From Ampullaceana balthica (Eukaryota > Mollusca > Gastropoda > Lymnaeidae): 64,000 nucleotides of DNA. The stretch spans positions 1,364,001 through 1,428,000 of the forward strand of contig CALYLW010000214.1 in the NCBI GenBank assembly GCA_944989445.1, given 5' to 3'. Within the stretch, counting starts at the first letter, position 1, and every line of letters starts with the position of its first letter. A program made the translations under genes and the position numbers. The notes below the pieces were generated by a model. The model did no database searches and was not told where the DNA came from. It worked only from the letters and a program-made list of their open reading frames with translations. Shown here in pieces: positions 1-10,736 of this stretch.

Positions 1-195
1 GGAGTACGTGTTATACGCCGATAAATACGGTACTTGATGGGTTAGGAAAAAAAGCGTCTAGAATATACACCGCTTCAATAATCGACTGAAACGTTCAATT
101 AAATGCAAAAGGCTTTTCACAACATCATCAGAATGAGGCGACTATCTGGTTGTTTAGGAGGAAAGTTGAATTTTAAAAAAACGTTTTAAAAAAAA
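1..195. other. unassigned AT-rich sequence
   Basis: No reading frame, splice-like exon or recognised repeat boundary is seen here. It leads directly into the foldback that begins at about 196. Confidence 0.4.
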
Positions 196-330
196 GTTTT
201 TGACTATAAATCCTTTATATACGAGACATAACTAAAGAATGTTCATTATAATACTCATCATACGACAATCCGAAAATCCAAAATTTTAGTTATGTCTCAA
301 ATATATAAAGGATGTATAGTAAAAAAAAAC
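196..330. repeat. foldback (inverted repeat, ~40-bp arms)
   Basis: The left arm (about 196-236) contains GACTATAAATCCTTTATATA and GAGACATAACTAAA. The right arm (about 285-330) contains the reverse complement, TTTAGTTATGTCTC then TATATAAAGGATGTATAGT. The loop is about 45 bp. The 985-1110 copy keeps only the inner 14-15 bp of the right arm. Confidence 0.7.
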
Positions 331-790
331 GTCTACAGTCTGCCTGGTAAATTTCAGTTCGATTTGATCACGGGAAAAGGGTTATAAAAACATGTTAACA
401 CAGTGCGCACAGCGAGAAAGATTAGCAATTAATAGCATTTACATTTACAGATCGGGAATATATTTTTAAAAAGTATCGTCAATATAATACGCACCTCACA
501 GTGAACCAGGAAAGAATTAAAAAGGTCGTTCAATATATTACGCACCGCGACACCCTAGCACAAAAATTAAAATAGAAATAGAGATAATCTAAAAATGCAT
601 TAATTTAATTACAGTACATACGATTGATCTGAAATTTTGATAAATAATTTTTATCATCGGCACGAGTCTGCCTGCAAAATTTCATCTCGCTTGCATTCGA
701 GGAAGTGGGTTAAAATCGATCCAAATTTTTTTTTAAGGAAGCAAGGCCTCGATCAAGCAATCAATCAAGGAGACGCCAGGAGTTAATGTA
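196..790 (+). repeat. dispersed ~500-bp repeat, copy 1
   Basis: This is the first of several copies of the same block in the window (others at 985-1485, 33310-33745 on the opposite strand, and 61260-62290). Shared landmarks, in order, are TATAAATCCTTTATAT, GAGACATAACTAAA, repeated 'ATAATACGCACC' motifs, GATCTGAAATTTTGATA, CTGCCTGCAAAATTTCA, GTGGGTTAAAAATCGATC and GAGTTAATATAAAGGATTTA. It has no coding capacity. Class is uncertain: it is dispersed and also occurs in tandem near the window's end, so it may be a non-autonomous mobile element or a satellite. Confidence 0.7.
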
Positions 791-984
791 AAGGGTTTAA
801 AAAAAGACAATAAAACAAGAGGTCGGCTATCAAACGTCAAAAAGTATATAAAATAAAATGAATTCATAAAAAGAAATTATAAATATAAATAATATCATAG
901 AGGACAGCAAGCCGAAAGTGTCCTCAGTGATATTAATATTATATAACAGCAAATTTCAATTATTATTAAATTTTAAAAAACCGT

Positions 985-1485
985 AAAAAACAAGTTTTTG
1001 ACTATAAATCCTTTATATATGAGACATAACTAAAAGATTGCTCATTATAATACGCAGCGCACACGACAATCCAAAAATCCAAAATTTTAGTTATGTCTCG
1101 TAAAACATGTTTAAATATAATGCGCACCGATCGGGAATATATTTTTAAAAAGTATCATCCATATGGTACGCACCGAATTGCGCAACAGGAAAGTATTAAA
1201 AAGGTCTTTCAATATAATACGCACCGCGGTCCGCGACACTCATTCTCAAAAATTAAAATGATACGTAGAGATAAATAAAATAATCTAAAATTCAAGAATT
1301 CAATTACAGTACATGCGATCGATCTGAAATTTTGATACATCGTTTTATCATCTATACGAAACTGCCTGCAAAATTTCAGCTCGCTAGCTTACGAGGAAGT
1401 GGGTTAAAAATCGATCCAAAGTTTTTTCGACAAGCAAGCAAGAGCTCAAACAAAACAGACACCACAAGTTAATATTAAGGATTTA
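985..1485 (+). repeat. dispersed ~500-bp repeat, copy 2
   Basis: It has the same order of landmarks as copy 1, from TATAAATCCTTTATAT near 1003 to the terminal AGTTAATATTAAGGATTTAAAA. A 61-codon frame at 1093-1278 falls inside it and reads repeat sequence, so it is not called as a gene. Confidence 0.7.
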
Positions 1486-2227
1486 AAAGGGCTTCTTGTC
1501 GACAACTTCGTATTTTTCTTTTCCTAAAATACATTGTTGAATAGTTTATACGTATTTACAAAAGCTTTGTTATCTACATTTCCACAGAAAAATATCGCCA
1601 CACTAAAATAGATAAACCCGCCTTGAAACGAAATGCAAACTGAATTTTGCAAATTATGGGGACGCTTAGCAAAGAGTCGGCAAGGCAACAATCTCAATGC
1701 CAAAAACCAAACTTCATAAAATATATATACAACATTTTAGCATCGTCAAAATTATTTCCAAACAAAGGAGATCGACAAATTCTTTGTTTTTTTTTCATTT
1801 CAAATTTATAATCCGTTTACCATGACAACTTCGCAATTTTTTTTCAATATAAAAACAAAGAAAAGGGGGTTGGGGGTGTTCAAAATATAATGTTCATCCT
1901 GAACGACACTAGAGCTAGCTAGTAGCTACGGCTACGCCACTGCGACTACCAGGCAATATTCAATTGGCATGCATGACTGATAGGACAGGGCGTATTGGTT
2001 ATTGGTATTAGGAAGATAGCATTTTGTTAATGTCAACAGTCAACAGATGTCTAACGTTGGCGGATACAGTAAATATTGTTGTGGGAGAGGGGGGGGTAGG
2101 AGACGACGAGACAATGCACGTGACTTAAGCAAGGGGAGCTGGTTGATGGAAACTCCTTGACCGACAGCTACAAAGATTGTCTAGAGAAGGTGTGATGTAA
2201 CCACTTAATCTGTCACGGACACTTTGA
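1486..2227. other. unassigned sequence before the large minisatellite
   Basis: There is no supported gene. A 'gctagctagtagctacggctacgccactg' style fragment near 1912-1945 resembles the end of the CAGTGGCGTAGC hAT family seen at 16865-19977, but no partner end was found. Confidence 0.35.
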
Positions 2228-5200
2228 TGGTGTATGCCAACAATAAAGGTGTCATTAACATCGTGATGGTCTATGGCGCCACTGAAGATGTCACAAACAT
2301 CAACGGATGGTCTATGCCGCCACTGAAGATGTCACAAACATCAACGGATGGTCTATGCCGCCACTGAAGATGTCACAAACATCATGATGGTCTATGGCGG
2401 CAATGAAGATTTCACAAACATCGTGATGGTCTATGCCGCCACTGAAGATGTCACAAACATGATGGTCTATGCCGCCACTGAAGATGTCACAAACATGATG
2501 GTCTATGCCGCCACTGAAGATGTCACAAACATGATGGTCTATGGCGCCATTGAAGATGTCACAAACATGATGGTCTATGGCGCCACTGAAGATGTCACAA
2601 ACATGATGGTCTATGCCGCCACTGAAGATGTCACAAACATGATGGTCTATGGCACCACTGAAGATGTCACAAACATGGTGATGGTCTATGGCACCACTGA
2701 AGATGTCACAAACATGATAATCTATGGCACCACTGAAGATGTCACAAACATCGTGATGGTCTATGCCGCCACTGAAGATGTCACAAACATCGTGATGGTC
2801 TATGCCGCCACTGAAGATGTCACAAACATCACGATGGTCTATGCCGCCACTGAAGATGTCACAAACATCGTGATGGTCTATGCCGCCACTGAAGATGTCA
2901 CAAACATCGTGATGGTCTATGGCGCCATTGAAGATGTCACAAACATCGTGATGGTCTATGCCGCCACTGAAGATGTCACAAACATCATGATGGTCTATGC
3001 CGCCACTGAAGATGTCACAAACATCACGATGGTCTATGCCGCCACTGAAGATGTCACAAACATCGTGATGGTCTATGGCGCCACTGAAGATGTCACAAAC
3101 ATCGTGATGGTCTATGCCGCCACTGAAGATGTCACAAACATCATGATGGTCTATGGCACCACTGAAGATGTCACAAACATCGTGATGGTCTATGCCGCCA
3201 CTGAAGATGTCACAAACATCGTGATGGTCTATGCCGCCACTGAAGATGTCACAAACATCGTGATGGTCTATGCCGCCACTGAAGATGTCACAAACATCGT
3301 GATGGTCTATGCCGCCACTGAAGATGTCACAAACATCATGATGGTCTATGCTGCCACTGAAGATGTCACAAACATGATGGTCTATGGCGCCACTGAAGAT
3401 GTCACAAACATGATGGTCTATGCCGCCACTGAAGATGTCACAAACATGATGGTCTATGCCGCCACTGAAGATGTCACAAACATGATGGTCTATGGCACCA
3501 CTGAAGATGTCACAAACATGGTGATGGTCTATGGCACCACTGAAGATGTCACAAACATCGTGATGGTCTATGGCACCACTGAAGATGTCACAAACATGAT
3601 GGTCTATGGCACCACTGAAGATGTCACAAACATCGTGATGGTCTATGCCGCCACTGAAGATGTCACAAACATCGTGATGGTCTATGCCGCCACTGAAGAT
3701 GTCACAAACATCGTGATGGTCTATGGCGCCACTGAAGATGTCTCAAACATCGTGATGGTCTATGCCGCCACTGAAGATGTCACAAGCATCGTGATGGTCT
3801 ATGCAGCCACTGAAGATGTCACAAACATCATGATGGTCTATGCCGCCACTGAAGATGTCACAAACATCACGATGGTCTATGCCGCCACTGAAGATGTCAC
3901 AAACATCATGATGGTCTATGCCGCCACTGAAGCTGTCACAAACATCGTGATGGTCTATGGCGGCACTGAAGATGTCACAAACATCATGATGGTCTATGGC
4001 GCCACTGAAGATGTCACAAACATCATGATGGTCTATGGCGCCACTGAAGATGTCACAAACATTGTGATGGTCTATGCCGCCACTGAAGATGTCACAAACA
4101 TCGTGATGGTCTATGGCGGCACTGAAGACGTCACAAACATCATGATGGTCTATGGCGCCACTGAAGATGTCACAAACATCATGATGGTCTATGCTGCCAC
4201 TGAAGATGTCACAAACATCATGATGGTCTATGGCGCCACTGAAGATGTCACAAACATCATGATGGTCTATGCTGCCACTGAAGATGTCACAAACATCATG
4301 ATGGTCTATGCCGCCACTGAAGATGTCACAAACATGATGGTCTATGGCGGCACTGAAGATGTCACAAACATCGTGATGGTCTATGCCGCCACTGAAGATG
4401 TCATAAACATCATGATGGTCTATGGCGCCACTGAAGATGTCACAAACATCATGATGGTTTATGGCGCCACTGAAGATGTCACAAACATCATGATGGTCTA
4501 TGCCGCCACTGAAGATGTCACAAACATCATGATGGTCTATGCCGCCACTGAAGATGTCACAAACCTGATGGTCTATGGCGCACTGAAGATGTCACAAACA
4601 TCGTGATGGTCTATGGCGCCACTGAAGATGTCACAAACATCATGATGGTTTATGGCGCCACTGAAGATGTCACAAACATCATGATGGTCTATGGCGCCAC
4701 TGAAGATGTCACAAACATCATGATGGTCTATGCCGCCACTGAAGATGTCACAAACACTGATGGTCTATGGCGGCACTGAAGATGTCACAAACATCGTGAT
4801 GGTCTATGGCGCCACTGAAGATGTCACAAACATCATGGGCTATGGCCACTGAAGATGTCACAAACATCTGATGGTCTATGCGCCACTGAAGATGTCACAA
4901 ACATCGTGATGGTCTATGCCGCCACTGAAGATGTCACAAACATCATGATGGTCTATGGCGCCACTGAAGATGTCACAAACATCATGATGGTCTATGGCGC
5001 CACTGAAGATGTCACAAACATCATGATGGTCTATGCCGCCACTGAAGATGTCACAAACATCGTGATGGTCTATGGCGCCACTGAAGATGTCACAAACATC
5101 GTGATGGTCTATGCCGCCACTGAAGATGTCACAAACATCGTGATGGTCTATGCCGCCACTGAAGATGTCACAAACATCGTGATGGTCTATGCCGCCACTG

Positions 5201-6700
5201 AAGATGTCACAAACATCATGATGGTCTATGCCGCCACTGAAGATGTCACAAACATGATGGTCTATGCCGCCACTGAAGATGTCACAAACATCATGATGGT
5301 CTATGCCGCCACTGAAGATGTCACAAACATGATGGTCTATGGCGGCACTGAAGATGTCACAAACATCGTGATGGTCTATGCCGCCACTGAAGATGTCACA
5401 AACATCGTGATGGTCTATGCCGCCACTGAAGATGTCACAAACATCGTGATGGTCTATGCCGCCACTGAAGATGTCACAAACATCGTGATGGTCTATGCCG
5501 CCACTGAAGATGTCACAAACATCATGATGGTCTATGCCGCCACTGAAGATGTCACAAACATGATGGTCTATGGCGGCACTGAAGATGTCACAAACATCGT
5601 GATGGTCTATGGGGCCACTGAAGATGTCACAAACATCATGATGGTCTATGGCGCCACTGAAGATGTCACAAACATCATGATGGTCTATGCCGCCACTGAA
5701 GATGTCACAAACATCATGATGGTCTATGCCGCCACTGAAGATGTCACAAACATGATGGTCTATGGCGGCACTGAAGATGTCACAAACATCGTGATGGTCT
5801 ATGGCGGCACTGAAGATGTCACAAACATCATGATGGTCTATGGCGCCACTGAAGATGTCACAAACATCATGATGGTCTATGGCGCCACTGAAGATGTCAC
5901 AAACATCGTGATGGTCTATGCCGCCACTGAAGATGTCACAAACATGATGGTCTATGCCGCCACTGAAGATGTCACAAACATCATGATGGTCTATGCCGCC
6001 ACTGAAGATGTCACAAACATGATGGTCTATGGCGCCACTGAAGATGTCACAAACATCGTGATGGTCTATGCCGCCACTGAAGATGTCACAAACATCGTGA
6101 TGGTCTATGCCGCCACTGAAGATGTCACAAACATCGTGATGGTCTATGCCGCCACTGAAGATGTCACAAACATCGTGATGGTCTATGCCGCCACTGAAGA
6201 TGTCACAAACATCATGATGGTCTATGCCGCCACTGAAGATGTCACAAACATGATGGTCTATGGCGGCACTGAAGATGTCACAAACATCGTGATGGTCTAT
6301 GGGGCCACTGAAGATGTCACAAACATCATGATGGTTTATGGCGCCACTGAAGATGTCACAAACATCATGATGGTCTATGCCGCCACTGAAGATGTCACAA
6401 ACATCATGATGGTCTATGCCGCCACTGAAGATGTCACAAACATGATGGTCTATGGCGGCACTGAAGATGTCACAAACATCGTGATGGTCTATGGCGGCAC
6501 TGAAGATTTCACAAACATCATGATGGTCTATGGCGCCACTGAAGATGTCACAAACATCATGATGGTTTATGGCGCCACTGAAGATGTCACAAACATCGTG
6601 ATGGTCTATGCCGCCACTGAAGATGTCACAAACATCGTGATGGTCTATGCCGCCACTGAAGATGTCACAAACATCATGATGGTCTATGGCGGCACTGAAG
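2228..6700 (+). repeat. ~115-copy minisatellite with 39/36-bp units
   Basis: The unit is ATGGTCTATGCCGCCACTGA followed by AGATGTCACAAACATCGTG (39 bp), alternating with a 36-bp form that lacks one codon before the next ATG. Variation is concentrated in two places: the GCC/GGC/ACC pair after TAT, and the codon after ATC (GTG, ATG or ACG). The first unit (2228) is the most divergent, as expected at an array edge. Units 2-3 carry an extra base. The remainder keeps lengths divisible by 3 except in 4565-4885. A private GGGGCC variant occurs at 5611 and 6301, showing a 690-bp (18-unit) higher-order duplication. Confidence 0.95.
2348..4606 (+). CDS. repeat-encoded open frame, 13-aa repeats (uncertain gene)
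   Basis: This is a 752-codon frame made only of 12/13-residue repeats of the form MVYAATEDVTN(I)x, with A/G/T swaps after Tyr. It has no recognisable domain, signal peptide or unique N-terminus. The frame upstream is broken by +1 bp units and downstream by indels after 4570. The opposite strand is also open for long distances, so openness follows from unit length and lack of stop triplets and is not proof of translation. It could be part of a real repeat protein, or only a minisatellite. I treat coding status as unproven. Confidence 0.25.
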   Translation: MVYAATEDVTNIMMVYGGNEDFTNIVMVYAATEDVTNMMVYAATEDVTNMMVYAATEDVTNMMVYGAIEDVTNMMVYGATEDVTNMMVYAATEDVTNMMVYGTTEDVTNMVMVYGTTEDVTNMIIYGTTEDVTNIVMVYAATEDVTNIVMVYAATEDVTNITMVYAATEDVTNIVMVYAATEDVTNIVMVYGAIEDVTNIVMVYAATEDVTNIMMVYAATEDVTNITMVYAATEDVTNIVMVYGATEDVTNIVMVYAATEDVTNIMMVYGTTEDVTNIVMVYAATEDVTNIVMVYAATEDVTNIVMVYAATEDVTNIVMVYAATEDVTNIMMVYAATEDVTNMMVYGATEDVTNMMVYAATEDVTNMMVYAATEDVTNMMVYGTTEDVTNMVMVYGTTEDVTNIVMVYGTTEDVTNMMVYGTTEDVTNIVMVYAATEDVTNIVMVYAATEDVTNIVMVYGATEDVSNIVMVYAATEDVTSIVMVYAATEDVTNIMMVYAATEDVTNITMVYAATEDVTNIMMVYAATEAVTNIVMVYGGTEDVTNIMMVYGATEDVTNIMMVYGATEDVTNIVMVYAATEDVTNIVMVYGGTEDVTNIMMVYGATEDVTNIMMVYAATEDVTNIMMVYGATEDVTNIMMVYAATEDVTNIMMVYAATEDVTNMMVYGGTEDVTNIVMVYAATEDVINIMMVYGATEDVTNIMMVYGATEDVTNIMMVYAATEDVTNIMMVYAATEDVTNLMVYGALKMSQTS

Positions 6701-6810
6701 GCACTACTGACACCGAATTTCAAATAACTTTCACGATTATCATGATTGTCTCACTTTCCGCCCTTATTTTTTTTGTGAGCTGTCAGCCGCCAATTACTCA
6801 TTTAATTTAG
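4855..6810 (+). CDS. repeat-encoded open frame with C-terminal membrane-like tail (uncertain gene)
   Basis: This 651-codon frame consists of about 47 repeats of the same 12/13-residue unit. It then leaves the array into 40 unique residues: GTTDTEF, a roughly 20-residue hydrophobic stretch (ITFTIIMIVSLSALIFF), then VSCQPPITHLI and a stop. The hydrophobic tail would suit a C-terminal membrane anchor if the frame is expressed. There is no upstream signal or splice evidence, and several 1-2 bp indels (4565-4885) separate it from the 2348-4606 frame. An AATAAA lies near 7286. The antisense frame 4876-6723 is also open and is treated as its shadow. Confidence 0.3.
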   Translation: MSQTSDGLCATEDVTNIVMVYAATEDVTNIMMVYGATEDVTNIMMVYGATEDVTNIMMVYAATEDVTNIVMVYGATEDVTNIVMVYAATEDVTNIVMVYAATEDVTNIVMVYAATEDVTNIMMVYAATEDVTNMMVYAATEDVTNIMMVYAATEDVTNMMVYGGTEDVTNIVMVYAATEDVTNIVMVYAATEDVTNIVMVYAATEDVTNIVMVYAATEDVTNIMMVYAATEDVTNMMVYGGTEDVTNIVMVYGATEDVTNIMMVYGATEDVTNIMMVYAATEDVTNIMMVYAATEDVTNMMVYGGTEDVTNIVMVYGGTEDVTNIMMVYGATEDVTNIMMVYGATEDVTNIVMVYAATEDVTNMMVYAATEDVTNIMMVYAATEDVTNMMVYGATEDVTNIVMVYAATEDVTNIVMVYAATEDVTNIVMVYAATEDVTNIVMVYAATEDVTNIMMVYAATEDVTNMMVYGGTEDVTNIVMVYGATEDVTNIMMVYGATEDVTNIMMVYAATEDVTNIMMVYAATEDVTNMMVYGGTEDVTNIVMVYGGTEDFTNIMMVYGATEDVTNIMMVYGATEDVTNIVMVYAATEDVTNIVMVYAATEDVTNIMMVYGGTEGTTDTEFQITFTIIMIVSLSALIFFVSCQPPITHLI

Positions 6811-8130
6811 ATAAGGATAAACTCCTCTCATAAATTGTCTACCTTTAATAACACCCCCACTTTCACTAGTTACCTAACTGGCAGAGTCGGATACCCGTGG
6901 TGGCTCACATGCTCCTATCAGGGCAATTATATGGTGTGGAATGTTGGGGTGGGTTATATACCAATGTTTGTTTTGTTGTTGTTTTACATTTTTTAAAAAA
7001 AGTTAATAACTTTTTCTTTTAAAAATAATAATTAAAAGCCTCGAACAGAATGTAGTTTATTGTAAAACTAAAAAAGTAAATTTAAAAAAAAAGTTGTATG
7101 CTTTCTGTTTGAAAGTTTGCTATTCTTATTCATCTTTCGTTTGTTTGTTTGTTTTTTTATGTTTTTTTCCGATTAAAGAAAGCTCATTCTATTTTGTGTA
7201 TGAGTGTGACTTTTTTTTAGTGGGACGGTAGCGGTGGGTTTCTATAAATACTTCACATATTTTGAGTGAGGCAAGAGCGTGACAAATAAAATGTTATACA
7301 ATGAAACGCATTGGTCTTGGTGTGTCTTATGTGTGTCTCATAATTTGTGTCTCACGACCCAAAACTTTAACTTCGTCAACATTGCCAGTGATGGATGTGG
7401 ATAAGTGGGTTGCAGATGAGCTGCAGACGCAAAAAATAAATAAATAAATAACTTGGCTATTTAATCATCGTTTTTCCTCATAAAAAAACGTTTTATCTAA
7501 TGAGAAAAAAATATAATTACACGTTCCAAAAGTCAATACCCAAATTGATCAGGGAATTTCGACATAAGGACCCATAACAAGCCCAATACCTTCAACACAC
7601 ACCCTCTTTATCCACGGATGCCTGATCCATGGATTGAGAACTAAGAATGCTTGGGTTACAACCGTTACAACATGGCACAGTTGAGATGGCAGGTTATAAA
7701 TGTTGGTTCTAAATAGTTATGTTTACAACCTTACAGTCCATACTTATGCACCCGAAGCAGCAGACGGCGGAATGTAAAGCTGAAATGCATGGCATTCTTT
7801 ATTGATCCCTTCTGGAATCTTTATTTACAATATAATATATAAAACAATTCAAGAGAAGCAATCCAGCGAAATTGGAACAAATGCAGAACAGGAAATCTAT
7901 TATATGAAGAAATGTTTGGCCTAGCAGCAGTAAAAAGTAAACCACTTAAGTTCACGTTTTACCACCGCCTTTAAACAAACCGTAAGCGCATGTGACGATG
8001 AATTAGTCCCAAAGATAAGCACGCATTAAACACATTCTTCATGGATGTAAGACCAGCTTTACTTTGAGATTAAGATTATGGGAGTCCTGAGAAGATGAGA
8101 GCGGGATGTCGGGGATGTATTACAGTTGTG
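6811..8130. other. non-coding stretch after the minisatellite
   Basis: AT-rich with poly-T and poly-A runs, AATAAA-type hexamers around 7286 and 7436-7449, and no exon-like frame. No TE boundary could be assigned. Confidence 0.4.
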
Positions 8131-8496
8131 CACCTTCGGGGGCCGTCCATAAATGACGTCACGCACCTTCGGGGGCCGTCCATAAATGACTCACGCACCT
8201 TCGGGGGCCATCCATAAATGACGTCACGCACCTTCGGGGGGCCGTCCATAAATGACGTCACGCACCTTCGGGGGGTCGTCCATAAATGACGTCACGCACC
8301 TTCGGGCCGTCCATAAATGACGTCACGCACCTTCGGGGCCGTCCATAAATGACGTCACGCACTTCGGGGGCCGTCCCTAAATGACGTCACGCACCTTCGG
8401 GGGCCGTCCATAAATGACGTCACGCACCTTCAGGGGCCGTCCATAAATTACGTCACGCACCTTCGGGGCCGTCCATAAATGACGCCACGCACCTTT
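8131..8496. repeat. 11-copy ~33-bp array made of the transposon's left end
   Basis: The unit CACCTTCGGGGGCCGTCCAT plus AAATGACGTCACG is repeated 11 times with small changes, mainly G-run length (3-6 G) and single substitutions. Each unit equals the terminal inverted repeat plus the adjacent CACCTTC. The last unit runs into element-internal sequence (CACCTTTAAAAAAAGG). Confidence 0.9.
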
Positions 8497-8897
8497 AAAA
8501 AAAGGAGGGGGTCATACATTTGTGACGATATGTGGCGGGGGACATGGGTGTTTAGAATTGTGACGTCACGTCAAAACTCGCAACTTTAAATAAAAGTTCC
8601 AGTTGAATATTTGATTGCTTTCAATTTATCTAATGATGTTTCACATGACTTCACGCACTTTACGATATTAAAAATTAGAATGCAGGCCTACACTAAATAA
8701 ATACTTAAATGACAAAAAAGTGATTTGAAACATGCTCATTTTCAAATAGAAAAATAATACGTTTTTTTTTGGGGGGGGGGCAAAACGTTGTGACGTAATA
8801 TTGGAGGGGGGGGGCTAACTTTTTGTGACGACGTGTGACGAAAGGGGGGGGGGTAAAAATCTGTCAAAATCGCGTGACGTCATTTATGGACGCCCCC
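8131..8897. mobile_element. DNA transposon (GGGCCGTCCATAAA family) with expanded left end
   Basis: The right end at 8872-8897 reads GCGTGACGTCATTTATGGAC then GCCCC, the inverted complement of the left end GGGCCGTCCATAAATGACGT. The internal part resembles the 16921-17328 copy (GTCATACATTTGTGACGA..., CAACTTTAAATAAAA, GAAACATGCTCATTTTC). Instead of one left end there are 11 tandem copies. No intact transposase is present, so it is non-autonomous. Confidence 0.8.
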
Positions 8898-9570
8898 TTC
8901 ATCTATAAAATAATGCATTTTACCGAGCTCCTTGATTTATTTATTTTTACTCAGGAAATTAATTTTTGGTTTCCTTTCATGAAATAAATATTAGAATGGA
9001 TTATATGGCAAAAACTTGCCAAGACGAAACGCTGCAATTTTTTAGTAGATGACCAGATGCTTTAATCAGGAGAAAAAACAAGACTCTGAATTGGGAAACG
9101 TGGTAAAAGTAAAATGTGATACGTGACAGGATGTTGTCTGAAGCATATTTTCCCGCTTTGACTTACCTGTTAATCCAAAAGGATTTATTATAAGGTCATC
9201 TTCCATTCGTCAGTGGTCTCACAATGATATCAGTTAATCCTTTTCCGAAACGGATTCACGCGGTACGAATAATATCGTTATTATATGGGGATTGGCAGAT
9301 ATCTTAACCGTTGGAACCCAATAATCACTCTTAACTCTAACACCGTTTGTTCTTGATAAGAGATGACCCAGGGAAGCAACAAACTAATCGCAATGTCTCT
9401 GGGTGCTGAACAGTTATTCATCTTAAAGGTGGCGACATACGGGTTAAAGACTTAAACTTATAGAGCAAGACAGCAGGAACTGGGTGAAATCGAGTCTGAA
9501 AAACTAATCTCACGATCATTTATTTCCCATTTATGGTTCAACGGCAAACATCTCTACTTCTCATGACTTT
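8898..9570. other. unassigned sequence
   Basis: No gene or repeat boundary is recognised between the transposon and the next minisatellite. Confidence 0.4.
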
Positions 9571-9572
9571 TT

Positions 9573-9870
9573 ACGGTGAATGGGCGATATATTGTTTGCT
9601 TGTTGTTTTTTACGGTGAATGGGCGATATATTGTTTGCTTGTTGTTTTTTACGGTGAATGGGCGATATATTGTTTGTTGTTGTTTTTTACGGTGAATGGG
9701 CGATATATTGTTTGCTTGTTGTTTTTTACGGTGAATGGGCGATATATTGTTTGCTTGTTGTTTTTTACGGTGAATGGGCGATATATTGTTTGTTGTTGTT
9801 TTTTTACGGTGAGTGGGCGATATATTGTTTGCTTGTTGTTGTTTTGTTTTTTAAGGGTGAGTTGGCGATT
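9573..9870 (+). repeat. 39-bp minisatellite, ~7.5 copies
   Basis: The unit is ACGGTGAATGGGCGATATAT then TGTTTGCTTGTTGTTTTTT. Copies start at 9573, 9612, 9651, 9689, 9728, 9767 and 9806, with a decayed last copy near 9855. The overlapping open frames on both strands are produced by the repeat and are not called as genes. Confidence 0.9.
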
Positions 9871-10490
9871 CAGATATTGTTTGCTTGTGGGTTTTGTTTG
9901 AGGGTGAGTGGGGGTTATAGAGAAGCAAGAGAAAAAGAGGTCGACCCAAAATGACCCGGAGAAGGGAACTGGAGACAGACACCAAAAAGAGTGGGCACAG
10001 CCGGTTACAGTTGGAGAGACTGGCACAGGACCGGGGGGGGGTGTCTGGAGAGCCTTTGTTTGTGGGCTGAACTCCAGACGGGACGACAGGTGATGATGGG
10101 GGCTATAGATCTTGTTTGTTGTCTTATGAGAAAGTGGATGGTGGGTCAACATACATTTGTGTGCAATTAAAATGTATGATTATTTCTCTGCCTTCAAAAT
10201 AACTATATTTTAAATTTCCTTTCATTTAACAATGAATGTATTTTCACTATTAAAAGAAATGCAATCACATGAAGGGATATTATTTGAGACACACACAAAA
10301 AAGAAGTTTTAAATTATAATCTGTGATGATAATTGACATCGCCCAAAGAACTTACCAGCAATAGTTTAAGTTTAATAGTTTTGTCTAAGAAAAGATTGCA
10401 TTAACATTAAACAGTTTAAAATTGACAAAGTCCTAGTGAGATTTTGATACGGCAATGCTTCATTTATCACTCTTTTATAAGAAAAAAGTA
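9871..10490. other. unassigned sequence
   Basis: Includes a G-rich, purine-rich patch (9900-10090) and AT-rich sequence. No convincing exon is seen. Confidence 0.35.
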
Positions 10491-10494
10491 TTTG

Positions 10495-10714
10495 GGGCCG
10501 TCCATAAAGTACGTCACGCTATTTTTGACCATTTTTACACCTTTAAGTATGTCACACTTTTGAACAAAAATATCTTTTTATTAACAAAATAATTAAAATA
10601 TAATATAAAACACCGTGACGTCACACATGGCCGGACACCCCCCTGTCACAAACTGTCACACTTTCTTACACCCCCTCCCCCCTCTGGAGCGTGACGTACT
10701 TTATGGACGGCCCC
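10495..10714. mobile_element. MITE of the GGGCCGTCCATAAAGTACGT family
   Basis: Terminal inverted repeats GGGCCGTCCATAAAGTACGT and ACGTACTTTATGGACGGCCC flank about 220 bp rich in TGTCACA motifs. A 4-bp target duplication TTTG lies at 10491-10494 and 10715-10718. It is non-coding. Other copies with 4-bp TSDs are at 16921, 32815 and 43167. Confidence 0.88.
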
Positions 10715-10736
10715 TTTGCTGATCATTTATGGCTTT

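Noticed and set aside
4876..6723. 615-codon antisense frame through the minisatellite
   Set aside because: It is the mirror of the repeat array; openness follows from unit length and base content, and no unique N- or C-terminus exists.
9649..10152. 167-codon - strand frame
   Set aside because: Half of it is the 39-bp minisatellite read backwards; the rest is Pro/Thr low-complexity without a domain.
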